DNA from: an uncultured Granulosicoccus sp.
GTDB lineage: Bacteria; Pseudomonadota; Gammaproteobacteria; Granulosicoccales; Granulosicoccaceae
DNA length: 64,000 nucleotides
Assembly: GCA_947492525.1 (NCBI GenBank)
Contig: CANLNQ010000001.1
Coordinates: forward strand, 310,001-374,000
Direction of reading: 5' to 3'
The position numbers and the translations under genes are program-made. Position 1 is the first letter of the stretch. Each line of letters begins with the position of its first letter. The notes under the pieces are model-generated. The model was not told the origin of the DNA, did no database searches, and saw only the letters and a list, made by a program, of their open reading frames with translations. Positions 1-8,824 of this stretch are shown here, piece after piece.

Positions 1-1
1 C

Positions 2-324
2 CTGTGGCTGTTCAATCCGGAAATACAGGGTTACGTCGGATTCTCCGGTACCTTGCATGGCCTGATCATCGCCGGGGTGCTGGCAGACTTGCGTATCTAC
101 CCGAAATCTGCCGGCATCCTGCTGATTCTCGTGGTGGGCAAGCTGGCCTGGGAGCAGGTCGGAGGCGCACTGCCTGGTAGCGAATCGGTTGCCGGCGGCC
201 TTGTGGTCGTGGATGCTCATCTGTACGGCGCCATCGGGGGCGGCGTGCTCGGCATTCTGTTGATCGCCCTCGGTCGGTGGCAGAACAGTCACCGTGACAC
301 CGCTCCGGATTCGGAGACACCGTG

Positions 325-325
<1 letters not shown>
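2..325 (+). CDS. Rhombosortase-like rhomboid protease, 3' part only
   Basis: The frame is open from the left edge, so the gene starts outside the window; about 107 C-terminal residues are visible. They contain GFSGTLHG (the GxSG motif with the catalytic Ser of rhomboid proteases) and DAHLYGA (candidate for the second catalytic His), flanked by hydrophobic segments. Known of the family: rhombosortases are short inner-membrane rhomboid proteases that process proteins with a GlyGly-CTERM tail. The spacing of the two motifs fits rhombosortase better than GlpG. The stop codon overlaps the ATG of the next gene (TGATG), so the two are probably translationally coupled. No GlyGly-CTERM substrate was noticed in the window. 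Confidence 0.66.
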
Positions 326-907
<582 letters not shown>

Positions 908-909
<2 letters not shown>

Positions 910-1050
910 CGTCTTCGCGCCAGCGCGGCGCTGCAGGACAGCGTGTCTTCCGGTCCAGCTGACGCCGTCTCCGCGCCAGCGCTGCTCTGCAGGACAGCGT
1001 GTTTTCCGGTCCTTCCAGCTGACGACGTCTCCGCGCTAGCGTGGCTCTGC
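908..1050. repeat. Imperfect 53-60 bp tandem repeat between convergent genes
   Basis: Unit 1 is 908-960, unit 2 is 961-1020 (with a 4-5 base insertion near its end) and a shorter unit 3 begins at 1021. All share GACG.CGTCT.CGCGC.AGCG....CTGC. Unit 1 starts on the elaA stop codon, and unit 3 holds the stop codon and last codons of the EamA transporter gene (stop at 1036-1038). The patch therefore fills the gap between two convergent genes and has extended into the 3' end of one of them. Confidence 0.8.
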
Positions 1051-1971
1051 GGCAACAGACGCCGGCGAACGAGTCTTGCCGGAATTCGCGCCCAGACGCG
1101 AAACGCCCACACCAATCAGGATGATCAGCAGTGCCAGATACGCATTGGCCGGCAATTGCTCTCCCAGCAACAACACGCCCGCCAACATGCCGAACACCGG
1201 CACCATGAAATTGATCAGACTGAGAAACGAGGCCCCTTGTCGGGTAATGATGATCAGGATCATGACGGTCGCCAGAACCGTGGGGCCGATTGCCAAAGCT
1301 ACTAGGGAACTCAAGGACTGCCACGAAGGCTGCAACACCCAGGGGGTGTCCAGTAACAGGGCAAATGGCAACAACATCAAAGTGGATGTAAACATCAGAG
1401 CGGTCATGGCAGACCATCGCGGCAGATGAGTCAGGCGCCGCGTCAGCAAGGCGTTGATGGCATAGGACACCGCACTGATCAGGATGGCCCCCTGCCTGAA
1501 CAATTCATCTCCCAGGGCATCCAGAGCCGACATTCCCATCAGCACCACCACACCGGCCAGGCCAAACAGGACACCGACCAGCTTCCAGCGTGTCAGTTTT
1601 TCATCGTGGGTGAAGACATGGGCCATCAGTATCGTGACCAGTGGCATGACCGCCATGAATATGGAGGTCAAACCCGCCTCGACACTCACCTGCCCCCAGC
1701 TGATCAGACTGAAGGGCAAGGCATTGCCGAAAAACCCGGCGGCCGTGATGGGAATCCAGATTCGCCCCGGTGCCGGCATGCGCTGCCCGAACAGGCGCAT
1801 CAGTGGATACAGCATCACGAACCCCAGCACCAGTCTGCCGGCGGCAATGCTCAGCGGCGGAATATCCAGCACGGCCACACGCGTCAAGGTGAAACTGAAA
1901 CCGAACATCATCGCCAGAGAGATCAGCAACAGATAATCTCTCCAGCCTGGAGCACCTCTTACGGGGGTCAT
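1036..1971 (-). CDS. EamA/DMT-family transporter
   Basis: A 311-residue membrane protein with about ten hydrophobic segments arranged as two EamA repeats; examples are LLLISLAMMFGFSFTLTRVA at the N terminus and ILIIITRQGASFLSLINFMVPVFGMLAGVLLLGE in the second half, the latter typical of DMT exporters. Known of the family: inner-membrane export of metabolites or amino acids. The substrate cannot be read from sequence. The final residues (about SVAAEPR) are encoded within the intergenic tandem repeat and probably are not conserved. It starts 10 bases downstream of the end of the DpkA-like gene on the same strand, suggesting an operon. Confidence 0.88.
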   Translation of the reverse strand: MTPVRGAPGWRDYLLLISLAMMFGFSFTLTRVAVLDIPPLSIAAGRLVLGFVMLYPLMRLFGQRMPAPGRIWIPITAAGFFGNALPFSLISWGQVSVEAGLTSIFMAVMPLVTILMAHVFTHDEKLTRWKLVGVLFGLAGVVVLMGMSALDALGDELFRQGAILISAVSYAINALLTRRLTHLPRWSAMTALMFTSTLMLLPFALLLDTPWVLQPSWQSLSSLVALAIGPTVLATVMILIIITRQGASFLSLINFMVPVFGMLAGVLLLGEQLPANAYLALLIILIGVGVSRLGANSGKTRSPASVAAEPR

Positions 1972-1981
1972 GCCAGGTGCC

Positions 1982-3001
1982 TCATGTAGCCTCGTTCACC
2001 AGTGCCTGCAGTTCGTCCAGCAACGGTCCGGATACCATGACACCTTCCTTGCTGTGCTGCTTGCGCGCGAGGTGTCGCCGTTGCGAGGGCAGTCGCGTTC
2101 CCGGCTGATCCAGAATTTCACTGAACAGGAATTCAGCCCGGGACAGGTGGTCGCCACTGTCATTACAGTGCGCCGGATCCAGTGCCAGTATCAGTTCACC
2201 ACCCAGTGGTGCCCCGACGCCATGGGTATCGCTGGCGCTGGACTCGAGACTGAACAGGTCACCGATCAGCGCACCTGCCAGCAACTCCACCATCAGCGCA
2301 AGACTGGCGCCCTTGTGCCCTCCGAATGGCAATTGCGCCCCTTCCAGCGCAGCGGCCGGATCGGTGGTGGGATTGCCTTCGCTATCGATGGCCCACCCTT
2401 CGGGCAAGGGCTTGCCTTCACGCAGATGCAACTGGATCTCGCCACGCGCACTGGCACTGGACGCCTGATCGAACACCAGCGGCGGTTCGTCGCGCCGTGG
2501 AAATCCGAAGGCCATGGGATTGGTGCCGTAGATCGGTTTCGTGCCGCCCGCCGGTGCCACGAAGGCATTGGCGGCGGTGAAGGCGAAGACCACCAGCCCC
2601 GCCTCTGCCAGGCGTTCGACCTCTGGCCACAGCGCTGCGATGTTGTAGGTATCGTGGATGGCCAGTGCAGCGATGCCATGGCGCCGGGTCTTTTCCAGCA
2701 AGGCCGGTTCACCCAGCTTGAGCGCCAGCGGACAGAACCCGCCATGAGCATCCACGTGCACCACCGAGGACTCGCTGACGCGCAGTGTCGGTTCGACCAC
2801 CGGATCAGCGTGCGAATTCTTCAGCGCCGCTACGTAGAAAGGGATGCGAAACAGACCATGCGACAGACAGCCATCACGCTCTGCCAGGGTCACCGTCTCG
2901 GCAATGGCCTGCGCCTGGGCAATCGAAAAACCCTGACTGATCAACACTCGATTGGCAAGTGCTTCCAGTTCTTCGAGTGAGAGACATTGATCCTGTGACA
3001 T
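1982..3001 (-). CDS. dpkA: Malate/L-lactate dehydrogenase-family reductase, DpkA-like (delta-1-piperideine-2-carboxylate reductase)
   Basis: About 339 residues of the Ldh_2 family (NAD(P)H-dependent, fold unrelated to classical MDH). Visible landmarks are AERDGCLSHGLFRIPFYV (with the family His), IAALAIHDTYNIAALWPEVE, GTNPMAFGFPR and LPFGGHKGASLALMVELLAGAL, which together resemble Pseudomonas DpkA. That enzyme reduces delta-1-piperideine-2-carboxylate and pyrroline-2-carboxylate in D-lysine and D-proline breakdown. An in-frame TTG lies 15 bases upstream, but ATG at 3001 gives the family N terminus. The neighbouring EamA transporter could move a related amino acid, which is inference. The exact substrate is uncertain within the family. 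Confidence 0.82.
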   Translation of the reverse strand: MSQDQCLSLEELEALANRVLISQGFSIAQAQAIAETVTLAERDGCLSHGLFRIPFYVAALKNSHADPVVEPTLRVSESSVVHVDAHGGFCPLALKLGEPALLEKTRRHGIAALAIHDTYNIAALWPEVERLAEAGLVVFAFTAANAFVAPAGGTKPIYGTNPMAFGFPRRDEPPLVFDQASSASARGEIQLHLREGKPLPEGWAIDSEGNPTTDPAAALEGAQLPFGGHKGASLALMVELLAGALIGDLFSLESSASDTHGVGAPLGGELILALDPAHCNDSGDHLSRAEFLFSEILDQPGTRLPSQRRHLARKQHSKEGVMVSGPLLDELQALVNEAT

Positions 3002-3108
3002 ACCGGCGGCTCGCAAGGGGAAGTCACGCTAGTTTACAGTCCCGCCAGGCCGGGGACGGCACTATATAAGGCCCATAGAGCAAAGTTCTCGAAATTCACG
3101 GGCCATCA

Positions 3109-3369
3109 ATGAAATTCGTCGAGTGCTATTTATGCGGTGGCCTCGCCGTTCAGGAGAGTGTCAGACGAGATCTGAGCGCCACCATCTTCTGCACGCAGAA
3201 GCTGTGTGGAAGATATCTCATCACGGAAGCCGCCATGCAGGCATTGCAGGATGGGGGTTCATTGAAGGAGCCGGCCGACACCATCATGGCGCGCGTCTAC
3301 CTGGCCAACCGCCGCGATGAGCGTATCCTGATCAGCGAGGGTGATCTGCAGATCGAATCGGCCTCGTAA
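3109..3369 (+). CDS. Small cysteine-containing hypothetical protein
   Basis: An 86-residue protein I do not recognise. It has a CYLCGG pair near the N terminus and FCTQKLCG about 20 residues later, so four Cys that could form a small zinc-ribbon-like knuckle, followed by a region likely helical and an acidic tail (SEGDLQIESAS). It starts at ATG 3109 within a 107-base divergent gap that is AT-rich (TATATAAG at 3063). It ends 54 bases before the SDR gene on the same strand. No signal peptide or membrane segment. Confidence 0.6.
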   Translation: MKFVECYLCGGLAVQESVRRDLSATIFCTQKLCGRYLITEAAMQALQDGGSLKEPADTIMARVYLANRRDERILISEGDLQIESAS

Positions 3370-3423
3370 CAGCACCATCAAGCGAAGACTCCCTTCGCGC
3401 CATGGACAGCGAGCACATCCGGC

Positions 3424-4476
3424 ATGCAGAACGATTTCCTTGATTCACTGATGGAAAAGACGGTGCTGCCCAGCTTCAGCAGCATCGGCCCGTCCGTGCG
3501 CAGGCGGCGGCACGATTGGCCTTCCCTTGAATCCTACAAGCTCACCGGCAAGGTGGTGGTACTGACCGGGGGTACCTCGGGCATCGGCAAGGCCGCCGCG
3601 GAAATCTATGCCACGCTGGGAGCAACCCTGGTGTTGCTTGCGCGCGACGAGGAGAAGGCCCGACGCCAGATCGATCAGCTGCGCAAGTCTTCAGGCAATG
3701 ACGACATCCACTCGGCGATTGCCGATCTGGGGGTGCAGCAGGAAGTCTTGCGAGTGGCCGCAGAACTTGGCGAACGATACCCTGTCATTGACGTGCTGGC
3801 GCACAATGCCGGCGCGCTGTTCAATGAGCGCAAGCGCACGGCAGACGGTGAGGATCTCAGCGTCGAGCTCATGGTGGCAACTCCCTTCCTGCTGACAGCC
3901 CGACTGCTGCCGCAGCTCGGCCACTGCCGGTCGTCGGAGCAGGCGCCATCGCGAGAGAGTCCCGGGCGTGTCATCACGATGAGTTCAGGCGGCATGTATA
4001 CCCAGGGCCTGCACGTGGAAGATCTGGCAATGAGCGATGCCGAGTACAGCGGCGTTCGCCAATATGCTCGCGCCAAGCGAGCGCAAGTCATACTCAATGA
4101 AATGTGGGCAGAGCGTGTACCTCAGAATGAGGTGGTATTCCATGCTCTGCATCCCGGTTGGGTAGACACACCCGGCATCGGTGATGCACTCCCCGGCTTT
4201 GTCCGACTGCTGCGGCCGATGGGTCTGTTGCGCTCCGCTCGCGAAGGCGCGGACACACTGGTCTGGCTCAGCGCAGCGGATGAACCTGCGCACTGCTCCG
4301 GGAGATTCTGGCACGATCGCGCCGTGCGCTCCATCGACATGAGTGATAGCACTCGCAAGGCCGATACGCCGGCGAAACGCGCCGCCTTGTGGCAGTGGTG
4401 CGAGAAAAGGACGGGAGAGGATATGGATGACTCAGCCACATCATGTGACCGAGTCTCCGATAGTTCAGCAACCTGA
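3424..4476 (+). CDS. Short-chain dehydrogenase/reductase, DHRS12-like
   Basis: A 350-residue SDR. The cofactor motif TGGTSGIGKAAAE lies around residue 42, NAGALFNERK (the NAG motif) near 126, VITMSSGGMYTQGL carries the catalytic Ser near 183, and YARAKRAQ supplies the YxxxK pair near 211. HPGWVDTPGI follows, as in classical SDRs. The overall pattern (MSSGGMYT.GL, WVDTPG) is close to DHRS12/retinol-dehydrogenase-like enzymes. The substrate is unknown. An N-terminal extension of about 35 residues precedes the Rossmann fold. It may be co-transcribed with the small Cys protein upstream. Confidence 0.87.
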   Translation: MQNDFLDSLMEKTVLPSFSSIGPSVRRRRHDWPSLESYKLTGKVVVLTGGTSGIGKAAAEIYATLGATLVLLARDEEKARRQIDQLRKSSGNDDIHSAIADLGVQQEVLRVAAELGERYPVIDVLAHNAGALFNERKRTADGEDLSVELMVATPFLLTARLLPQLGHCRSSEQAPSRESPGRVITMSSGGMYTQGLHVEDLAMSDAEYSGVRQYARAKRAQVILNEMWAERVPQNEVVFHALHPGWVDTPGIGDALPGFVRLLRPMGLLRSAREGADTLVWLSAADEPAHCSGRFWHDRAVRSIDMSDSTRKADTPAKRAALWQWCEKRTGEDMDDSATSCDRVSDSSAT

Positions 4477-4553
4477 GAAGTAGCTGGACCAATGATACGG
4501 TCTCTTACCCTGACTGGTTCAGCCTAACGGGTAACAAGACACAATTCTTCGCA

Positions 4554-6578
4554 TCATTCTGCTACTGCCTTCACAATATCCTTGCCGGGAATGGCGATCT
4601 GAAAGCAGGAACCCTGGCCAGTTTCCGAGCTGACCGAAATGTGCCACCCATGGGCGTTGCAGACTTTTGCGCAGATGGCCAGCCCCAGCCCGGTTCCCGA
4701 CACCGATTGTGAAGCCAGGCGTTCGAAGGGGACGAAGATCTTATCGAAGAAACGTTCTTCGATACCGATGCCATTGTCCTTCACCTCGATGACCAGACCA
4801 TCCCGATCGGCAGGCTGGCGAGTGCGGATCGCTACCTCGCAAGCCACATCGTCGCGCCGATACTTGATGGCATTGATCAGCAGATTGCTGAACAACTGAA
4901 ACATCCCGATCCGATTGGCCATCACGATCGGCAGCTCATCCACTCTGACGTGTGCGGCCGTCTCCGCAACCGTGATCTCGATGTCTTCATAGACTTTGCG
5001 CACGAGTTCGTTGAGATCGACCTGATCATCACTCTGTTCATCGCGAGCCGAGCGAGCATAGGCCAATGTGTCCTTGATCATGTTACTCATGCGGCGTGCC
5101 GAGTTGGCGACGGCCTCCAGATAGAACTCGCCATCTTCGTCGAACTTGCCCCGATAATCCTCGGCCAGCAAACCACTGAATTGCTGCAGCTTGCGCAGCG
5201 GCTCCTGAAGATCGTGCGAGGCGACGTGCACGAACTGCTCGAGATCCTCATTCGCCTTGCGCAAGTCGTTGTTGATGACATTGAGCTCGATATCCTTGCG
5301 CTGCATCTGCTTCTGCGTCCGGTCCAGCTCACCCAGCACCTGTGACAGCACTTCGATTTCCCGAATGAAATAGGCCTGATCGGGTTGAGCGAATTGTGGG
5401 GTACCCACATCGTCCAGTCGCGATGCGAGTTCGCCCAGTGGCAGGACCGTGCGTCGGTACAACAACCAGTAACCGATGGACCCCAACACCAGCATGGACA
5501 GTATCAGCGCGAAGAACAGAAACCAGCGATACCGCTCCAGTCCCTGGCGAGTGGCCGCGGCCACCTTCAGCAGAATCGATTCCGATTCGAGACGAATCTG
5601 CTCGATGACCGCTGGCACATCGATGGTCAATTGCGCAAGTTGCGCGCTGAGATCCTGCTGCAATGTGTCAGTATCCAGCGCGGATAATCGTCGGGCGAAG
5701 ACATTGTTCTCCCCTCGAAGCGCCTGTCGGATGCGAGTCAGTGGCGTCAGGAGCAGATCACCACCGGCCTGATCACTGATATAGACAGCCCGGCTCACCA
5801 TTGCCTGTATCAACAGATCCCGGGTCTGTTCCGCCAGAACGATCTGCTCACGGCCGATGATCAACGGCAAGCGTTCCAGTACCGACTTGAGCCCGATCAG
5901 GTCCTGACTGAACAGCAGGTAGTCCTGAATGATCAGGCTGTTGGCTTCGAAACGGTCAAGCGCAGAGTCATAGGATGCTGTGTCGTCGGACTGCGACAAC
6001 GCAGGCTCGCTATCGTCCTCGGCGTATTCGGACAGTACCTCCCGGGTTTCCAGCAGCTTGTCGGTCAGAACCACCACCCTGTCCTGCACCAGCTTGAGCA
6101 GAGCGTCCATTTCAGCGATTCGCTCTGCGCTCGTCTGTGCAAGCCTTGCGCGATTCGCCAGTTGAGTACCGCGCACATCGGACAGACCGATGACCACATC
6201 CTGCATCTGATCGATGGTCTCGGCCAGGCGATCGGTATCGAACGCACTGAGCATGGAGCGCGTTTCGATGAGCTCCTTGGTCTCGCGTATCGATTCCTCC
6301 AGCATACGCTTGCGCAGCGTCAGGTCTTCGCGAGTGTCTGCCGTTCGGAGCAACAGCCCCTGAGACTGAATACCAGCGGTGGCACTGGTGAAACGATGGG
6401 CCAGTTCCAGATTGGGCAACACATAGGACGTCAGCTCGGCTTCTCGATCCAGAATGTCGGCCGTGTACTTCCACACACCGACAACCAGCACCACGAGCAG
6501 CGCTGCCTGTAACAACATGCACAGCACGAAGGCACGCATCAAGGGCGTCTGCTTTCGGGCTACGGTTACCCTATTCAC
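4554..6578 (-). CDS. Membrane sensor histidine kinase with large helical periplasmic domain
   Basis: A 674-residue kinase. A membrane segment at about 16-37 and a second at 351-374 enclose a roughly 310-residue periplasmic region that looks all-helical and heptad-rich. After a short HAMP-like stretch and a coiled coil (about 405-450) comes the HisKA dimerisation helix with HVASHDLQEPLRK (phospho-acceptor His455), then the ATPase domain with N box FSNLLINAIKYR, G1 DNGIGIEE, F box IFVPFERL and G2 GTGLGLAI. There is no receiver domain. GTG at 6578 is preceded by AAGGAAAG, a good ribosome-binding site. The layout resembles TorS-type kinases that read a periplasmic binding protein. A binding-protein gene lies divergently 170 bases away. 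Confidence 0.9.
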   Translation of the reverse strand: MNRVTVARKQTPLMRAFVLCMLLQAALLVVLVVGVWKYTADILDREAELTSYVLPNLELAHRFTSATAGIQSQGLLLRTADTREDLTLRKRMLEESIRETKELIETRSMLSAFDTDRLAETIDQMQDVVIGLSDVRGTQLANRARLAQTSAERIAEMDALLKLVQDRVVVLTDKLLETREVLSEYAEDDSEPALSQSDDTASYDSALDRFEANSLIIQDYLLFSQDLIGLKSVLERLPLIIGREQIVLAEQTRDLLIQAMVSRAVYISDQAGGDLLLTPLTRIRQALRGENNVFARRLSALDTDTLQQDLSAQLAQLTIDVPAVIEQIRLESESILLKVAAATRQGLERYRWFLFFALILSMLVLGSIGYWLLYRRTVLPLGELASRLDDVGTPQFAQPDQAYFIREIEVLSQVLGELDRTQKQMQRKDIELNVINNDLRKANEDLEQFVHVASHDLQEPLRKLQQFSGLLAEDYRGKFDEDGEFYLEAVANSARRMSNMIKDTLAYARSARDEQSDDQVDLNELVRKVYEDIEITVAETAAHVRVDELPIVMANRIGMFQLFSNLLINAIKYRRDDVACEVAIRTRQPADRDGLVIEVKDNGIGIEERFFDKIFVPFERLASQSVSGTGLGLAICAKVCNAHGWHISVSSETGQGSCFQIAIPGKDIVKAVAE

Positions 6579-6747
6579 TTGGCGCTCTTTCCTTCATGCT
6601 CTATTCTGAACTCGGTAAACCTTTGCGCTGAATGATAGCTCTCAGATTTCCTGATGGTAGGTTAATTGCTGAATGCCTTGACCCTGACGTTGTTACAACC
6701 CGGTTCAATGCGAACAGACAGGCAACTCGACGGATTCAACAACACGC

Positions 6748-8190
6748 ATGAACATGAACCCGAGCAGACGACAATTCATACAGTTACTCAGTACGGGCAT
6801 GCTCGCTGGAACCCTCAGCAATCTGCATGCCCGGGACACGCAGGATTGGTACCAGAACATCACGCGTCGAGTCAGTGAACTGGGAGACCAGGGACCCTTG
6901 CGCCTGCTGATACCCCAGGGCTCCGGCCCTTGTGTACGGGCCGGCACCGATGCATTCACGTCCATGACCGGTGTCGAGTGCATCATCAGAGAAGTGCCCG
7001 TCGATGAAATCAACGTCGAGCTGGTCCTGCAGGCGCACAACAAGGACAGCACCGTGGACGTCGCCTTGCCGGCAACCTTCGGCCTGCCCGACCTGGTGGA
7101 AGCTCGCGCCATCATGGCACTCGATGAGCTGGCCGACAAATATCAGCCCAGCGGTTTCTCCGATGGTTATCTGTACCGCAAGGGAGATCATTACCGCGAT
7201 CACTTGTACGGCTACCAGACAGATGGCGATGCGTATCTACTGTTCTACAACAAGCGCATGCTGGAAGACCCTGCCGAGCAAACCGCCTTCGAACAGGAAC
7301 ATGGCCGCCCTCTGGGCATCGCCACTTCCTGGCAGGAACTGGATGAGATGATGGCGTTCTTTCATCGTCCTGCCGAAAAGCAGTACGGAGGCTGCCTGTT
7401 TCGCAATGCGGGTTACCTCGTCTGGGAATGGTGGGCGCGGTTTCACGCCAAGGGTTACTACCCGCTGCAAGACGACATGACGCCGAACATCAACAATGCA
7501 GCCGGCATTGAAGCCTTGCAGGAATTGATCGCTGCCAGTCGATGGCAATCGCCGAACTCGCGCACTAACGGTCTGTTCGAGAACTGGGATGACTTCGCGC
7601 AGGATAATGTCTTCTGCAACATCGGCTGGGGCGGCACCCAGAAACACATGATGAGCCTGCCCTCCATGCGCGACAACCTGGTCCATTCCCCATTGCCGGG
7701 CATTGCAGGCGATGACAGCAAACAAGGCATGGGATACTTCAACTGGGGCTGGAATTACACGGTCAGCGCCCAGTCCACTCGCAGTGAACTGGCTTATCTG
7801 CTGACGATCTTCTGTACCTCACCCACCATCTCGACCCTGGCGGTACGACAACCCAGCGGCTTCTTCGATCCCTTTCGCGAGGCCCACTACGAAGACTCGG
7901 AAGTGCAGTCTGTCTATGGGCAATCGTTTCTCGATGCCCACCGCCAGAGTCTGGCCAATTGTCTGCCTGATTTCTACATCAGCGGCCAGGGCAGCTACCT
8001 GGATGCTCTACGGCAACAGATACTCGCGGCCTTCTCGGGAGAAGTCGATGCCGCTCGCGCTCTGGATATCTGCACTCAACGCTGGAATCACGTTACCCGA
8101 CGACTCGGTGCGCGTCAGCAAAGCGCGGAATGGTCATCGCTGAAAAGCGCATATCCCGAGGCACTGCAGGCTCTGCTGCGCGAACGATAG
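6748..8190 (+). CDS. Extracellular solute-binding protein (ABC family 1) with Tat-type signal
   Basis: A 480-residue protein with an N-terminal SRRQFIQLLSTGMLAGTL segment, a twin-arginine signal, so it is probably exported folded. The mature part has the family 1 (maltose/sugar-type) look: YLLFYNKRMLEDP, TSWQELDEMMAFFH, GYLVWEWWARFHAKGY, MGYFNWGWNYTVSA. No ABC permease or ATPase gene adjoins it. Instead its divergent neighbour is a histidine kinase with a large periplasmic domain, so a sensing role like TorT is likelier than transport (inference). A second possible start is the next ATG, two codons on. Confidence 0.83.
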   Translation: MNMNPSRRQFIQLLSTGMLAGTLSNLHARDTQDWYQNITRRVSELGDQGPLRLLIPQGSGPCVRAGTDAFTSMTGVECIIREVPVDEINVELVLQAHNKDSTVDVALPATFGLPDLVEARAIMALDELADKYQPSGFSDGYLYRKGDHYRDHLYGYQTDGDAYLLFYNKRMLEDPAEQTAFEQEHGRPLGIATSWQELDEMMAFFHRPAEKQYGGCLFRNAGYLVWEWWARFHAKGYYPLQDDMTPNINNAAGIEALQELIAASRWQSPNSRTNGLFENWDDFAQDNVFCNIGWGGTQKHMMSLPSMRDNLVHSPLPGIAGDDSKQGMGYFNWGWNYTVSAQSTRSELAYLLTIFCTSPTISTLAVRQPSGFFDPFREAHYEDSEVQSVYGQSFLDAHRQSLANCLPDFYISGQGSYLDALRQQILAAFSGEVDAARALDICTQRWNHVTRRLGARQQSAEWSSLKSAYPEALQALLRER

Positions 8191-8296
8191 GCGGTCTGTG
8201 TAACCTCGAATAACCGTTTCCCGCTCCTCATTTCATCAAGGCGTGTACGAAACTTGATGCCGAATCAGGAAAATAACCGGGTTACCGCCGCTTATA

Positions 8297-8824
8297 ATGC
8301 ACAAGGAATATCATCGTTCGGACAACCGCTTCGCCTGGCTGACACCACTGCCCGGACACGCAAACCAGACCGGTCCCTGGCTGATCGTCGAGAACAATAC
8401 AATACGGCCCGAACACGACAGCGCCGAACGGTATCGCAAAGTCAGCTGCGATTACCTGCTGCAGATGATGATCGATGTAATGGATAGTTCGAGCGGAACC
8501 GGTGACGAGCCCACACAGACTCGCTGGACCTCTTCATGCGGCCACTTCTCGGTTCTCCGCAAGCAGGGCGCCAGCGATGATTCACGCTTGTTCGTACAAC
8601 GCTCCGATGACTACTTTTCCCGCGTGGAACTGTACGTGAACGGTGAATTGCTCGTCGCGTTTCAAGAGCCTGTCTGGCCACACCTGCAACCGGCCTCTCC
8701 TGCCGCGAGCAACCGCCTTTCCATCTCCGCTGACTGCCTGGAAGCACTGCAAGGCGGCGCCCTTGCCAACCAGAGCGCCTCTGAGTCGACCTCTGCCCGT
8801 AAGGCTATTGCGTCAGCTGCTTAG
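8297..8824 (+). CDS. Hypothetical protein
   Basis: A 175-residue frame without recognisable family. It is soluble, rich in Ser/Asp and contains GPWLIVENN, a LLQMMIDVMD helix and FSRVELYVNGELLVAFQEP, which reads like a beta-hairpin of a globular domain. It fills the space between the solute-binding protein and the CheB-CheR gene, and its last 20 bases overlap the 3' end of the latter on the opposite strand. The sequence around its ATG is TATAATG, so the TATAAT could be a -10 element and the true start might be downstream. A link to the adjacent sensory genes is only positional. Confidence 0.5.
   Translation: MHKEYHRSDNRFAWLTPLPGHANQTGPWLIVENNTIRPEHDSAERYRKVSCDYLLQMMIDVMDSSSGTGDEPTQTRWTSSCGHFSVLRKQGASDDSRLFVQRSDDYFSRVELYVNGELLVAFQEPVWPHLQPASPAASNRLSISADCLEALQGGALANQSASESTSARKAIASAA

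Noticed and set aside
8254..8487. 77-codon frame starting at 8254
   Set aside because: It overlaps the longer 8297-8824 frame and has a low-complexity, Arg-rich translation.
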